A stretch of DNA of 64,000 bases, taken from positions 1,463,732 through 1,527,731 of the forward strand of contig NZ_UOOB01000001.1 in assembly GCF_900564145.1 (NCBI RefSeq), written 5' to 3'. Numbering within the stretch: the first letter of the stretch is position 1; every line of letters starts with the position of its first letter. Source of the stretch: Comamonas sp. lk (GTDB taxonomy: Bacteria > Pseudomonadota > Gammaproteobacteria > Burkholderiales > Burkholderiaceae_C). This document shows positions 1-7,848 of the stretch, one piece after another. The notes under the pieces are model-generated. The model saw nothing but the letters and a program-made list of their open reading frames with translations. It did not search any database and was not told the DNA's origin. A program made the position numbers and the translations under genes.

Positions 1-403
1 CGAGGCTGATCGATCCGCATTGCCATAGAGCGCTGGCATGGGGGCTCAAGCGCCGCAGCAAGGCTCGCAGACGGGCCAGCAACTCTTCCATGTGAAAAGG
101 TTTGGCCAGGTAGTCGTCGGCTCCTGCATCCATACCCGCCACTTTTTCATGCCAGGCACCGCGTGCCGTGAGTATCAGCACAGGCATGGTGCGGCCCTGC
201 GCACGCCAGGCTCGCAGAACGCTCAGGCCATCGCGCACGGGAAGGCCCAGGTCCAGCACCGCGGCGTCAAAGCTTTCCACCTCTCCCAGATACTGGGCCG
301 TCTCGCCATCGGCGGCCATCTCCACCGTATGGCCGGCTTGCTGCAGCGCCAGCAGCAACTGCTCGCGAAGCGTGGATTCATCCTCGATCAGCAGGATTCG
401 CAT
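1..403 (-). CDS. OmpR-family response regulator, N-terminal part (runs off left edge)
   Basis: The first 134 residues are visible: a complete receiver domain and the linker towards a DNA-binding domain that lies outside the window. The acidic pocket (E7, D8), phospho-acceptor D51 in AVLDLGLP, T79 and K101 in LAKPF are all in place, so the receiver should be phosphorylatable. The receiver resembles QseB/PmrA-type regulators. It is preceded by a small PepSY protein on the same strand, 40 bases upstream, so the likely order is PepSY, regulator, then a sensor kinase beyond the edge (inferred). The winged-helix output domain is assumed from the family, not seen. Confidence 0.9.
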   Translation of the reverse strand, partial: MRILLIEDESTLREQLLLALQQAGHTVEMAADGETAQYLGEVESFDAAVLDLGLPVRDGLSVLRAWRAQGRTMPVLILTARGAWHEKVAGMDAGADDYLAKPFHMEELLARLRALLRRLSPHASALWQCGSISL

Positions 404-443
404 GCTTTGTCTCTTTCCTTGGATGATGACTTTTCCTGCTGCG

Positions 444-827
444 TCATTTTTTGCGCTTCATGCTGATCAGGCTGCCGTCGCCGGCATCGATCTCGAGTTT
501 GACCACCTTGCCGTCGCTTTGCAGCAGCCGGATTTCATAGACGAACCTGCCGTCATCGCGCTCGAATTCCACCTTGATCACCTGTCCTTGATATTGCTGT
601 TCCACGCGGTCCAGCACCGTGCGCAGCGGCAGCACCTGGCCCTGGCGCAAGGCCTGGCGTGCCATTTCATGGTCGTTGTCGCCGGCATCGGAGGCGGTAG
701 GCCATATGACCAACGTGGCAGCGCCCGCCAGTGCCAACAGCAGCGCAAGCAGTGCATGGCGTTTTCCGCTCTTGTGCGACGCGGTGCTTGAAGTGCGGTT
801 GTGGTGTTGGTCAGGCAGAGTAGGCAT
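444..827 (-). CDS. PepSY domain protein, membrane-anchored
   Basis: A 127-residue protein with a basic, hydrophilic N-terminus, one hydrophobic segment at about residues 23-42 (signal or anchor) and a C-terminal PepSY-like domain with the alternating pattern VIKVEFERDDGRFVYEI followed by a DGKVVKLEIDAGDGSLI strand. PepSY domains are often exported and are thought to act as regulatory or inhibitory modules. Here the gene sits directly upstream of a response regulator, an arrangement seen with PepSY-linked two-component systems. The start at 827 was preferred over in-frame upstream codons because the sequence beyond it is not conserved-looking and overlaps the divergent promoter region. No strong Shine-Dalgarno site is visible. 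Confidence 0.8.
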   Translation of the reverse strand: MPTLPDQHHNRTSSTASHKSGKRHALLALLLALAGAATLVIWPTASDAGDNDHEMARQALRQGQVLPLRTVLDRVEQQYQGQVIKVEFERDDGRFVYEIRLLQSDGKVVKLEIDAGDGSLISMKRKK

Positions 828-1028
828 GGCTTGCTGGAAAAAGTGGTTAGCGAGGAAAAGCGGACTGGACGGCGGGTTGCAGCTGAGGTTATAGGCCGGG
901 CAGGATGAATGAAAGCTGAACGCCGGCTTCAGAACCGGTTCAGCCAGGCTTGCGAACAATGGCCTCAACCCGTCGGAGCCAAGCGTCTTGGTTGCTGGCG
1001 AGGTCAAACCAGCCATAAGGAGCCTTCC
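828..1028. promoter_or_regulatory. divergent promoter region between two PepSY genes
   Basis: About 200 bases separate the divergently read PepSY genes and must hold promoters for both the PepSY/response-regulator operon and the rightward PepSY gene. I see no convincing sigma-70 hexamers or long inverted repeat. A clear ribosome binding site (AAGGAG, 1017-1022) serves the rightward gene. Autoregulation by the neighbouring response regulator is plausible but inferred. Confidence 0.45.
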
Positions 1029-1439
1029 ATGCACAGCCTACAAGCCGGCACTGCCGTCCATACCTTGACCTCCGAGCCATTGCGCAGGGCCAGCGCCGCG
1101 CCTGTTTCGGGCAGATCTTCCATGCGTCTGTGTTGTATCGCCCTGGCGGGAGCGGCGGCGCTCATGTCCGCTGGCGTTTGCCTGGCAGCACCGCAGGATT
1201 CCATGGCAGACAGGGCCACGGCATCGCTGGCCGCTGTGCGCGGCATGGCCTTGGGGCCGGCGCTGAGCATTCGCGAGGTATGCGACAGGCTGGAGAAGAT
1301 GGGCTATCGCGAGTTTCGGGAAGTCGAATGGGATGACGGCCGCTACAAGGTCAAGGCCACGGCCAACGATGGCCGCTTTGTGAAGCTGGATGTGGATGGC
1401 CGCAACGGCGATGTATTGCGTGTCCGTAGCCAAGACTAG
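1029..1439 (+). CDS. exported PepSY domain protein
   Basis: A 136-residue protein with an N-terminal export signal (hydrophobic stretch around residues 34-50 ending in VCLAAPQ) and a C-terminal PepSY module: IREVCDRLEKMGYREFREVEWDDGRYKVKA, then DGRFVKLDVDGRNGDVLRV. The start is fixed by AAGGAG seven bases upstream of the ATG. It is transcribed away from the PepSY/response-regulator operon and its domain is similar in size and layout to that of the other PepSY protein, so the two probably share a signal or stress. A ligand cannot be inferred. Confidence 0.8.
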   Translation: MHSLQAGTAVHTLTSEPLRRASAAPVSGRSSMRLCCIALAGAAALMSAGVCLAAPQDSMADRATASLAAVRGMALGPALSIREVCDRLEKMGYREFREVEWDDGRYKVKATANDGRFVKLDVDGRNGDVLRVRSQD

Positions 1440-1719
1440 ATGTCTATCGCTCTTTAATTAATAGCTAAAGGTGCTCGCCGAGAAAAGAGACTGAAGAGAG
1501 CTACTGAGAAAAACAAGCTGAAGCAAGCGCAGTCAGCTCTGATTTTCAGAGCGATGAAACAGCTTCCATACGATGAGTATTGTGAGCAAGTGTGAACGCT
1601 GTCGTCGCAACTGCCGGGTGAAACGTTGGAGTGGAAGTTTGAGCCCATTGGGCTTGCATACCCACTCACAACAGAAATTGCGGCGACAGCCAGTGGCCTT
1701 CGCCGGTCAGGAGATTCTC
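1440..1719. other. non-coding gap upstream of the glycine-zipper lipoprotein gene
   Basis: This 280-base stretch has no believable reading frame. It is more AT-rich than its surroundings near 1450-1560, starts with an AATTAATAGC motif that resembles the local mini-repeats, and ends with AGGAG (1709-1713), the ribosome binding site for the next gene. A promoter is expected here, but I could not identify one with confidence. Confidence 0.4.
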
Positions 1720-2328
1720 ATGAACGTCATTCAACGCTGGGGCCGAGTGGCCATGGTCGCCGGCATCGCGGCAGCTCTCTCAGCCTGTGTGGCCTATCCT
1801 CAGGGCAGCTATCAGAACGGCTACCCGGCACAGGGTAGTTATTCGCAGAGCGCCTATTCCGGCTCCGGTTTTCCCGCCACAACTCAGTCTTACCCGGTGG
1901 GCAGTGCTCCCGTTCAAACCTATCCGGCCCATAACTGCGGCTATAACAATCCCAACTGCTATTCGCAACAGCCTCAGCCGAATTATGTGCAACAAGGCCG
2001 CGTGCTCAATATCGAAACCGTGCGCGTGCAGGACGGCAGCGGCATTGGCGCAGGCGGTGCGATTGCTGGCGGCGTGATTGGCGGGGTGCTGGGTAACCAG
2101 GTCGGTGGCGGCTCGGGCCGCACATTGGCCACGATTGCCGGTGTGGTCGGCGGTGCGCTGGCCGGTAGCGCCGTGCAAAACAGTGTCGGTGGTGGCAGCG
2201 TGCGCGATATTTACCGCGTTACAGTGCAGCTGCAAGATGGCAACGTGCGCGCTTTTGACTACCAGCATGCGCCCCCGTTCAGTATTGGCGAGCGCGTGCG
2301 CGTGGACGGCAATCAGCTCTACCGCTGA
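1720..2328 (+). CDS. glycine-zipper 2TM outer-membrane lipoprotein (SlyB/OsmB-like)
   Basis: A 202-residue lipoprotein. The signal peptide ends in a lipobox (LSAC, Cys about residue 24), so it should be lipidated and sorted to the cell envelope. A long Tyr/Gln/Ser/Pro-rich low-complexity spacer (about 25-95) precedes a glycine-zipper segment (about 107-158: GAGGAIAGGVIGGVLGNQVG, then VGGALAGSAVQNSVGGG), the hallmark of the SlyB/OsmB/17-kDa antigen group. The C-terminal VQLQDGNVRAFDYQ and GERVRVDGNQLYR strands are typical of the family. Start 1720 is supported by AGGAG at 1709-1713; in-frame codons further upstream have no lipoprotein signal. Monocistronic, ended by a hairpin terminator. Confidence 0.9.
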   Translation: MNVIQRWGRVAMVAGIAAALSACVAYPQGSYQNGYPAQGSYSQSAYSGSGFPATTQSYPVGSAPVQTYPAHNCGYNNPNCYSQQPQPNYVQQGRVLNIETVRVQDGSGIGAGGAIAGGVIGGVLGNQVGGGSGRTLATIAGVVGGALAGSAVQNSVGGGSVRDIYRVTVQLQDGNVRAFDYQHAPPFSIGERVRVDGNQLYR

Positions 2329-2343
2329 AGCGGCTTGGACATG

Positions 2344-2374
2344 AAAAAAGGGACTCGGTTGGAGTCCCTTTTTG
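2344..2374. terminator. bidirectional intrinsic terminator
   Basis: GGGACTC at 2350-2356 pairs with GAGTCCC at 2362-2368 across a 5-base loop. The stem is extended by an A run on one side and a T run on the other. It lies between the convergent lipoprotein gene and slyD-like gene and can serve both. Confidence 0.9.
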
Positions 2375-2393
2375 TTGTTCGCTTTGACTTGAA

Positions 2394-2915
2394 TCAGTGC
2401 AGGGTTTCGTTGCCCGGAGCCATGGGTTCGATGCGGAAAAAGCCTGTGCCGGCCGTGCCGCGGCCGACTTCTTCTTCGGTGGCCTGGCGCACGCCCTCGA
2501 TCTTGATATGCAGGCGCAGCGCAATGCCGGCCAGTGGATGGTTGCCGTCCAGCACCACATGCTCGGGGTAGATCTCGGTCACGGTGTAGAGCAGGCCCGG
2601 CAGCACGGCGCTGGTGCCCTTGGGCATGGCGCTGGACTCGAAGCTCATGCCTTCTTCGATCTCAGAGGGAAAGAGTTCGCGCTTTTCCAGCAGGATCAGA
2701 TTCTCGTCATAGTCGCCAAAAGCTTCTTCGGGTTCCAGATGCAGATCGATCTGGGTGCCCACGCCGTGGCCTTGCAGCGCTTCTTCGATGCGCTTGAACA
2801 AGTCGTCACCACCGATCAGAAAATCCACCGGCTCTTCGAGCACGTCCAGCTCTTCTCCCAGAGTGTCCTTCATGACCCAGGTCAGGGCGACCACGCATTG
2901 TTCGGTAACTTCCAT
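2394..2915 (-). CDS. FKBP-type peptidyl-prolyl cis-trans isomerase, SlyD-like
   Basis: A 173-residue cytoplasmic isomerase/chaperone. The FKBP half appears at both ends with an insert-in-flap (IF) domain between them, as in SlyD: VVALTWVMKDTLGEELD, then EEPVDFLIGGDDLFKRIEEALQG, PEEAFGDYDENLI (flap), then HVVLDGNHPLAGIALRLHIKI. The phrase GNHPLAG is diagnostic of the SlyD/FKBP-4 group. The C-terminus lacks the His/Cys-rich metal-binding tail of E. coli SlyD, so nickel delivery is not implied. ATG 2915 starts the conserved MEVTEQ segment; longer in-frame versions add unrelated residues. It stands alone and faces the DUF2076 gene. Confidence 0.88.
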   Translation of the reverse strand: MEVTEQCVVALTWVMKDTLGEELDVLEEPVDFLIGGDDLFKRIEEALQGHGVGTQIDLHLEPEEAFGDYDENLILLEKRELFPSEIEEGMSFESSAMPKGTSAVLPGLLYTVTEIYPEHVVLDGNHPLAGIALRLHIKIEGVRQATEEEVGRGTAGTGFFRIEPMAPGNETLH

Positions 2916-3156
2916 GGTGTGTTCTGTAGTTTGAAAGCGCAGACAGGGCGCTTGAATAACGGCCAGGGGCCGGCGCGGCCCGTGGTGTGAATGAATTGGC
3001 TGGAATTGTCCCACGCTCGCAATGGCAGTGCAGCTGCGGCGTCTTGTTACACCATGCTACGAGGTCTTGAACACTGTTCACATTGCTGCTCTTGCGCACT
3101 CTCATACTCGCCCTTATCTGCGGGGCAGAAATCGCCAAGAGGCAAAGGAAAACCAT

Positions 3157-3843
3157 ATGACATCCCAAGAGCAACAACTGCTGCGCGAACTCTTTGAGCG
3201 TTTGGCGCAGACCCGAGGCGCGCCCAAGGATGCGCAGGCCGAGGCTGAAATTCGCCAGGGCCTGGCTGCCGTGCCCGATGCGGCCTACTGGCTGGCTCAG
3301 CGCAGCTTGCTGCTCGAGAACGCCTTGCAGCAGGCCCAGCAGCAGATCAGCCAGTTGCAGCAAGAAGTCGATCAGGGCCGCCAAGCCGCCGCCCGAACCA
3401 GCGGCGCAGGCAGCTTTCTGTCTGGCGGGCTGGACACGCATTTCGGCCGTGGGCCGCTGCCTGCCTATGAGTCGCCGCAAGCAGCGCCGGCCGCGCAGCC
3501 GGCTCCCAGCTGGCGCGATCGATTCTTTGGCGGTTCGGCCCCGGCAGCCCAGGCTGCGCCGTCCGCAGCGGGCGGCTTTCTGGGGACTGCTGCCGCATCG
3601 GCCGCCGGCGTGGCTGGCGGTATGTTGCTCTTCAACGGCCTGGGCAATCTGCTGGGTCAGCATGAGGCGCAAAGCCATTCAGACAAGCTGCAGGATGAAG
3701 CGCAGGGCAGCCATCAAAGCCTGCAAAGCGAAAAGTCGGCGCCCGATCAAATGGCCCGCGATGCCGGTGTGGACAGCATAGACAGCGCCGCCAGCGGCAA
3801 CTGGGATGACGGCGGCAGCTGGGATGACGACAGTTATGCCTGA
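3157..3843 (+). CDS. DUF2076 family protein
   Basis: A 228-residue protein of the DUF2076 group. The N-terminal 75 residues form an alpha-helical region (QEQQLLRELFERLAQTRG, then AAYWLAQRSLLLENALQQAQQQISQLQQEV) with coiled-coil character. The middle is Ala/Gly/Pro-rich, with a glycine-rich hydrophobic stretch (about 140-170, ASAAGVAGGMLLFNGLGNLLG) that could insert in a membrane. The C-terminus is strongly acidic (DDGGSWDDDSYA). No signal peptide is seen. AAAGGAA at 3144-3150 supports the ATG at 3157. Molecular function is unknown. Confidence 0.8.
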   Translation: MTSQEQQLLRELFERLAQTRGAPKDAQAEAEIRQGLAAVPDAAYWLAQRSLLLENALQQAQQQISQLQQEVDQGRQAAARTSGAGSFLSGGLDTHFGRGPLPAYESPQAAPAAQPAPSWRDRFFGGSAPAAQAAPSAAGGFLGTAAASAAGVAGGMLLFNGLGNLLGQHEAQSHSDKLQDEAQGSHQSLQSEKSAPDQMARDAGVDSIDSAASGNWDDGGSWDDDSYA

Positions 3844-3875
3844 CTGAAACGTTGTTTCAAAGTTTTTTCGGCTAA

Positions 3876-3910
3876 AGCGCTTATTAAATAAGCGCAAGAA
3901 GCTATCAAAA
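3876..3910. repeat. Comamonadaceae-type intergenic mini-repeat, copy 1
   Basis: An AT-rich 35-base element with a perfect 9-bp inverted repeat (GCGCTTATT / AATAAGCGC, one central base) followed by AGCTATCAAAA. It matches 27 of 35 positions with the element at 43520-43554. It lies immediately before the terminator between two convergent genes. Confidence 0.7.
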
Positions 3911-3917
3911 CAAAAGC

Positions 3918-3953
3918 AAAAAGCCGCCCGGCAGCAACTGCGGGCGGCTTTTT
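3918..3953. terminator. bidirectional intrinsic terminator
   Basis: A 13-bp perfect stem (AAAAAGCCGCCCG at 3918-3930 with CGGGCGGCTTTTT at 3941-3953) around a 10-base loop. It sits between the DUF2076 gene and the end of the leftward ABC transporter/aldehyde dehydrogenase operon. Confidence 0.93.
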
Positions 3954-3974
3954 CATGGGTGCTTCAAAAACGTT

Positions 3975-5426
3975 TTAGAACGGGTAGTGGCGCTCGCTCG
4001 TCTGCATGGTCACCCAGCGGGTTTCGGTAAAGGCATCAATACCTTGCCGCCCGCCAAAGTGGCCGTAGCCCGAAGCCTTGACGCCGCCAAAAGGCATTTG
4101 TGCTTCGTCATGCACCGTGGGGCCGTTGATGTGGCAGATGCCGGCCTCGATGCGCGCCGCCACGCGCCAGCCGCGGGCAGTGTCCTTGGTGAACACGGCA
4201 GAGGACAGACCGAACTCGTTGTCGTTGGCGGTGGCGATCGCTTCTTCCTCGCCATTGACGCGCACGATGCCCTTGACCGGGCCGAAAGTCTCTTCGTGAA
4301 AGATGCGCATCGCTGGTGTCACATGGTCGATCAGCGTGGCCGGCATCAGCGTGTTCTCGGCCTTGCCGCCGCAGACGATTTTGGCGCCCTTGGCCAGAGC
4401 GTCGTCAATCATGGCGTTGCAGCGCTCCACCGTGGCCTGATCGACCACCGAGCCCAGCACCACCGGGCCTTTGCGCGGATCGCCCAGCGGCAGGCTCTTG
4501 GCCTTGGCGGCAAACTTGGCGATGAATTCGTCGGCCACCTGGTTGTCCACCACAAAGCGCTCGGTGGACATGCAGATCTGGCCCGAGTTGGCGAAAGCGC
4601 CAAAGGTGGCGGCATTCACGGCGGCGTCGATGTCGGCATCGTCCAATACCAGGAAGGGAGCCTTGCCGCCCAATTCCAGCAGCGCGGGCTTGAGGTGCTT
4701 GGCGCAGGTCTGGCCGATGATGCGGCCCACCTTGGTGGACCCGGTAAAGCTCACGCGGCGCACGGCGGGGTGGGCCACGATGGCCTCGACCACGCTGCCG
4801 GCGTCTGCTGGCGCATTGGTCACAAAGTTCACCACGCCGGCAGGCAGGCCGGCATCCTGCAGTGCTTCGATGATCAGGCCGTGGGTGGCGGGGCACAGCT
4901 CCGAGCCTTTGAGAATCACGGTGTTGCCGCAGGCTAGGGCCGTGGAGATGCTGCGAACGGCCAGGATGACGGGCGCATTCCAGGGCGCAATGCCCAGCAC
5001 CACACCGGCTGGCTGGCGCACGGCCATGGCCACGCTGCCCGGCACGTCGGAGGGGATGATTTCGCCATTGATCTGCGTGGTCAGCGAAGCGGCTTCCAGC
5101 AGCATGCTGGCGGCCAGGTGCACATTGAAGCCGGCCCAGATGCCCGAGGCACCGGTCTCGGCCGCCATGGCGGCGGCAATCGCTTCGCCCTTGGCCTCCA
5201 GGGCGTGCGAGGCCTTCATCAGCATGGCACGACGGGCATTGGGGCCTAGCTGCGACCAGGCGGGGAAGGCTGCTGCTGCGGCATCGCAGGCGCGAGTCGC
5301 GTCTTCGGTCGTCGCTGCAGGGGCGCGTGTGGCCACCGAGCCATCCAGAGGGTTCTTGCGCTCGAAAGTCGCGCCATTGCTGGCGATGCATTCCTGGCCG
5401 CCAATCAGCATTTTCTGTTCAATCAT
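3975..5426 (-). CDS. NAD(P)-dependent aldehyde dehydrogenase (vanillin/salicylaldehyde dehydrogenase-like)
   Basis: A 483-residue aldehyde dehydrogenase oxidising an aldehyde to its acid in the cytoplasm. All catalytic elements are present: N150 in APWN, cofactor-contact K173, E251 in LLELGGK and nucleophile C285 in NSGQICMSTER, plus the C-terminal EAQMPFGGVKASGYG signature. The overall pattern resembles the vanillin/salicylaldehyde dehydrogenase branch, suggesting an aromatic aldehyde, but substrate is inferred. A strong ribosome binding site (AAGGAG) precedes the start. It is the last gene of the ABC-importer operon, 22 bases after the second ATPase gene, so its substrate is probably related to what the importer brings in. 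Confidence 0.9.
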   Translation of the reverse strand: MIEQKMLIGGQECIASNGATFERKNPLDGSVATRAPAATTEDATRACDAAAAAFPAWSQLGPNARRAMLMKASHALEAKGEAIAAAMAAETGASGIWAGFNVHLAASMLLEAASLTTQINGEIIPSDVPGSVAMAVRQPAGVVLGIAPWNAPVILAVRSISTALACGNTVILKGSELCPATHGLIIEALQDAGLPAGVVNFVTNAPADAGSVVEAIVAHPAVRRVSFTGSTKVGRIIGQTCAKHLKPALLELGGKAPFLVLDDADIDAAVNAATFGAFANSGQICMSTERFVVDNQVADEFIAKFAAKAKSLPLGDPRKGPVVLGSVVDQATVERCNAMIDDALAKGAKIVCGGKAENTLMPATLIDHVTPAMRIFHEETFGPVKGIVRVNGEEEAIATANDNEFGLSSAVFTKDTARGWRVAARIEAGICHINGPTVHDEAQMPFGGVKASGYGHFGGRQGIDAFTETRWVTMQTSERHYPF

Positions 5427-5448
5427 GAGAGTCTCTCCTTGTCATTGC

Positions 5449-6162
5449 TCAATGTTCACCGCCCAGGTACGCGCGTCGTACCGCCGGGCTGTTTGAAAGA
5501 TCTGTGGCCGAGCCCTGGCCGACAATGCGGCCGGTCTCCAGCAGATAGCCGCGATCGGCAATGGCCAGGCTTTGGCGGGCGTTTTGCTCCACCAGCAGCA
5601 CACCCATGCCCAGGGTCTTGATGCGGGCCAGCGCCGCGAACAGCTCCTTGCACATCAGCGGCGACAGGCCTAGCGAGGGCTCGTCCAGCAACAAGATATC
5701 GGGCTGGCTCATCAGCGCGCGGCCCACGGCCACCATCTGCTGCTCGCCGCCGCTCATGGTGCGCACCGCCTGCGGCAATCGATCGCGCAGCTTGGGAAAC
5801 AGGGCGAACACGCGCTCCAGGTTCTGCGCCTCGTTGGCGCGGGCCCGCTGGGGCTGAGCGCCCAGCAACAGGTTCTCCTTCACGCTGAGATCGCCAAACA
5901 CGCCGCGTCCTTCGGGCACCAGAGCCAGGCCCGATTGCACGATGGCATGGGAGGGCAGCTGCATCAGCTCCTTGCCTGCCAGTTGCGCGCTCGCGCCCGT
6001 CTCGGGCCTGACCATGCCGCCCAGGGCCTTGAGCAGGCTGGATTTGCCCGCGCCGTTGGCGCCCAGCATGACGACCAGTTCACCGGGCTGCACCTGCAGA
6101 CTCACGCCATGCAAGGCCTCGTGCTTGCCGTAGCGCACGGCGATATTGCGCACATCAAGCAT
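5449..6162 (-). CDS. livF: branched-chain amino acid-type ABC transporter ATPase (LivF)
   Basis: A 237-residue nucleotide-binding subunit on the cytoplasmic side of the importer. Walker A (GANGAGKSS), the Q-loop region, signature TMSGGEQQM and Walker B (ILLLDEPSLGLSP) are intact. Start 6162 (MLDVRNIAVRYG) lies behind GGAGG and overlaps the end of the upstream ATPase gene by 8 bases (ATGCTTGA), indicating translational coupling. The family serves branched-chain amino acids, amides or aromatic acids; context with an aldehyde dehydrogenase argues against a simple leucine role here. Confidence 0.92.
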   Translation of the reverse strand: MLDVRNIAVRYGKHEALHGVSLQVQPGELVVMLGANGAGKSSLLKALGGMVRPETGASAQLAGKELMQLPSHAIVQSGLALVPEGRGVFGDLSVKENLLLGAQPQRARANEAQNLERVFALFPKLRDRLPQAVRTMSGGEQQMVAVGRALMSQPDILLLDEPSLGLSPLMCKELFAALARIKTLGMGVLLVEQNARQSLAIADRGYLLETGRIVGQGSATDLSNSPAVRRAYLGGEH

Positions 6163-6913
6163 GGGCAGCCTCCGCAGCATCTTCCTCATCACCACCCAGA
6201 TAGGCGCGTACCACCTCGGGCTGCTTGAGCACCTGGGCCGTGGGGCCGTCGGCTATTTTTGAGCCCGCATTCATCACCACGCAACGGCTGCACAGGGCGT
6301 GCACCGCATCCATCACATGTTCGACCATCAAGATGGTCAGGCCGCTGGCCTGCAGCTGCTGTATCAGCGCAATGCCCTGCTGCAGTTCCGTGGGATTGAG
6401 GCCGGCCAGCCATTCGTCGAGCAGCAGAATCTGCGGCTCCAGTGCCAGGGCGCGGGCCAGCTCCAGACGCTTCTGGTTGATATAGGTGAGATCGCCCGCA
6501 GCGGTCTGGGCCAAATCGGCCAGACCCACGCGTTGCAGCAGCTCCTGCGCACGTTGCGCAGCCGCTTTGCCAAATAGCGGTCTGGGCTTGAAAGCCATGC
6601 CGGCGATGACGTTGTCGGTGCAGCTCATGGAGCCCAGCACCTTGACCAGCTGAAAGGTGCGCGCAATGCCCAGCCGTGCAATCTGATGGCTTTTCAGCCT
6701 GTGCAGGGCCTGGCCCTTGAACAGGATTTCGCCGCCATTGAGGGGCAGGGCGCCCGAAATCAGATTCATGGCCGTGGTCTTGCCCGAGCCGTTGGGTCCG
6801 AGCAGACCCACGACTTCGCCGGGGTAGACATCAAAGCTCAGGTTGTTGACGGCCACCAGACCGCCAAAACGCTTGGTCGCGGAACGCAGGGAAAGCAAGG
6901 TGGCGGTCTTCAT
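6155..6913 (-). CDS. livG: branched-chain amino acid-type ABC transporter ATPase (LivG)
   Basis: A 252-residue ATPase with Walker A (GPNGSGKTT) and Walker B (ILLLDEWLAGLNP). The typical LSGGQ signature is replaced by LTYINQKRLELARAL, a variation that also occurs in LivG-type subunits and leaves the following helix recognisable. Start 6913 overlaps the stop of the permease gene by ATGA. It pairs with the LivF subunit to power the two permeases. Confidence 0.92.
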   Translation of the reverse strand: MKTATLLSLRSATKRFGGLVAVNNLSFDVYPGEVVGLLGPNGSGKTTAMNLISGALPLNGGEILFKGQALHRLKSHQIARLGIARTFQLVKVLGSMSCTDNVIAGMAFKPRPLFGKAAAQRAQELLQRVGLADLAQTAAGDLTYINQKRLELARALALEPQILLLDEWLAGLNPTELQQGIALIQQLQASGLTILMVEHVMDAVHALCSRCVVMNAGSKIADGPTAQVLKQPEVVRAYLGGDEEDAAEAAHA

Positions 6914-7848
6914 GGCTTGCCTCCCTTTCTGGTGAACAGCCTGGCGAAAACGTCCGACAGGCCTTGGGGCACGAAGTAAACGATCACGATAAACACCAGG
7001 CCCAGCAAGATGGCGAAATGGTTGGGGAAGTTGGCGCTCAGGTACTCGAACAGCAGCACCAGAGGCACGGCGCCCAGCAAGGGGCCGAACAGCGCTCCCG
7101 CACCGCCGAGCAAGGCCATGATCAGCGTCTGAAACGAGATGGCCGGCGCAAAGGCAATGCTGGGGTCTATATAGGTCCAGCGCGGGGCCATGATGGCGCC
7201 CGTCACGGTGATGAAGACGGCGCTGACGGTGAACAGCAGCACCTTGGCGGTGGTGGTGTTGATGCCCACGTGGGTGGCCACGGTTTCGTCTTCGCCGATC
7301 ACCCGCAAAGCCAGACCCAGGCGCGAGCGGTTGATGAGGGCGCGCAGCAGCAAGACCAGGGCCAGCAAGGCCAGCAGCTGCCAGTAGATATCGAGCTGGG
7401 TGATCTCCACAAACACATAGCGGCCCAGGTCTTTGGTGATATTGACCTCCCACCAGGTCACCAGCTGCTTGACCAGCTCGGCCAGGCCAAAGCTGAAGAT
7501 CACAAAGTACACGCCGGACAGGCGTAGCGTGGACAGGCCCACCAGCAGCGCCATGACCAGGCCCACGCCGGCCGCAATCGCCAGCACGGCCGCCCAGGGC
7601 AGTTGTTCGCCAAACACGGCCGTCACATAGGCACCCATGCCGAAGAAGGCGACAGTGGCCAGCGAGATATAGCGCGTGGGCCCCGAGAACAGTGCCCAGG
7701 CCGTGGCCAGCACGCAGTACATGAGGATGCTGATCAGCAGGGACAGGTAGTACTCGTCTCTCAGCCAATGCGGCAGCAGGGCCAGACCCAGCAGGGCAAT
7801 GGCGCTGAGGACCCAGATCAGAATTTCCTTGCGGTTTGTCGGGGTCAT
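6910..7848 (-). CDS. livM: branched-chain amino acid-type ABC transporter permease (LivM)
   Basis: A 312-residue inner-membrane permease with about eight to ten hydrophobic segments. It carries the family landmarks: GPTRYISLATVAFFGMGAY near residues 56-74, the cytoplasmic loop SRLGLALRVIGEDETVATHVGIN that contacts the ATPases, and the final segment LGLVFIVIVYFVPQGL. Start 7848 overlaps the LivH stop by ATGA and is preceded by GGAG. Confidence 0.93.
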   Translation of the reverse strand: MTPTNRKEILIWVLSAIALLGLALLPHWLRDEYYLSLLISILMYCVLATAWALFSGPTRYISLATVAFFGMGAYVTAVFGEQLPWAAVLAIAAGVGLVMALLVGLSTLRLSGVYFVIFSFGLAELVKQLVTWWEVNITKDLGRYVFVEITQLDIYWQLLALLALVLLLRALINRSRLGLALRVIGEDETVATHVGINTTTAKVLLFTVSAVFITVTGAIMAPRWTYIDPSIAFAPAISFQTLIMALLGGAGALFGPLLGAVPLVLLFEYLSANFPNHFAILLGLVFIVIVYFVPQGLSDVFARLFTRKGGKP

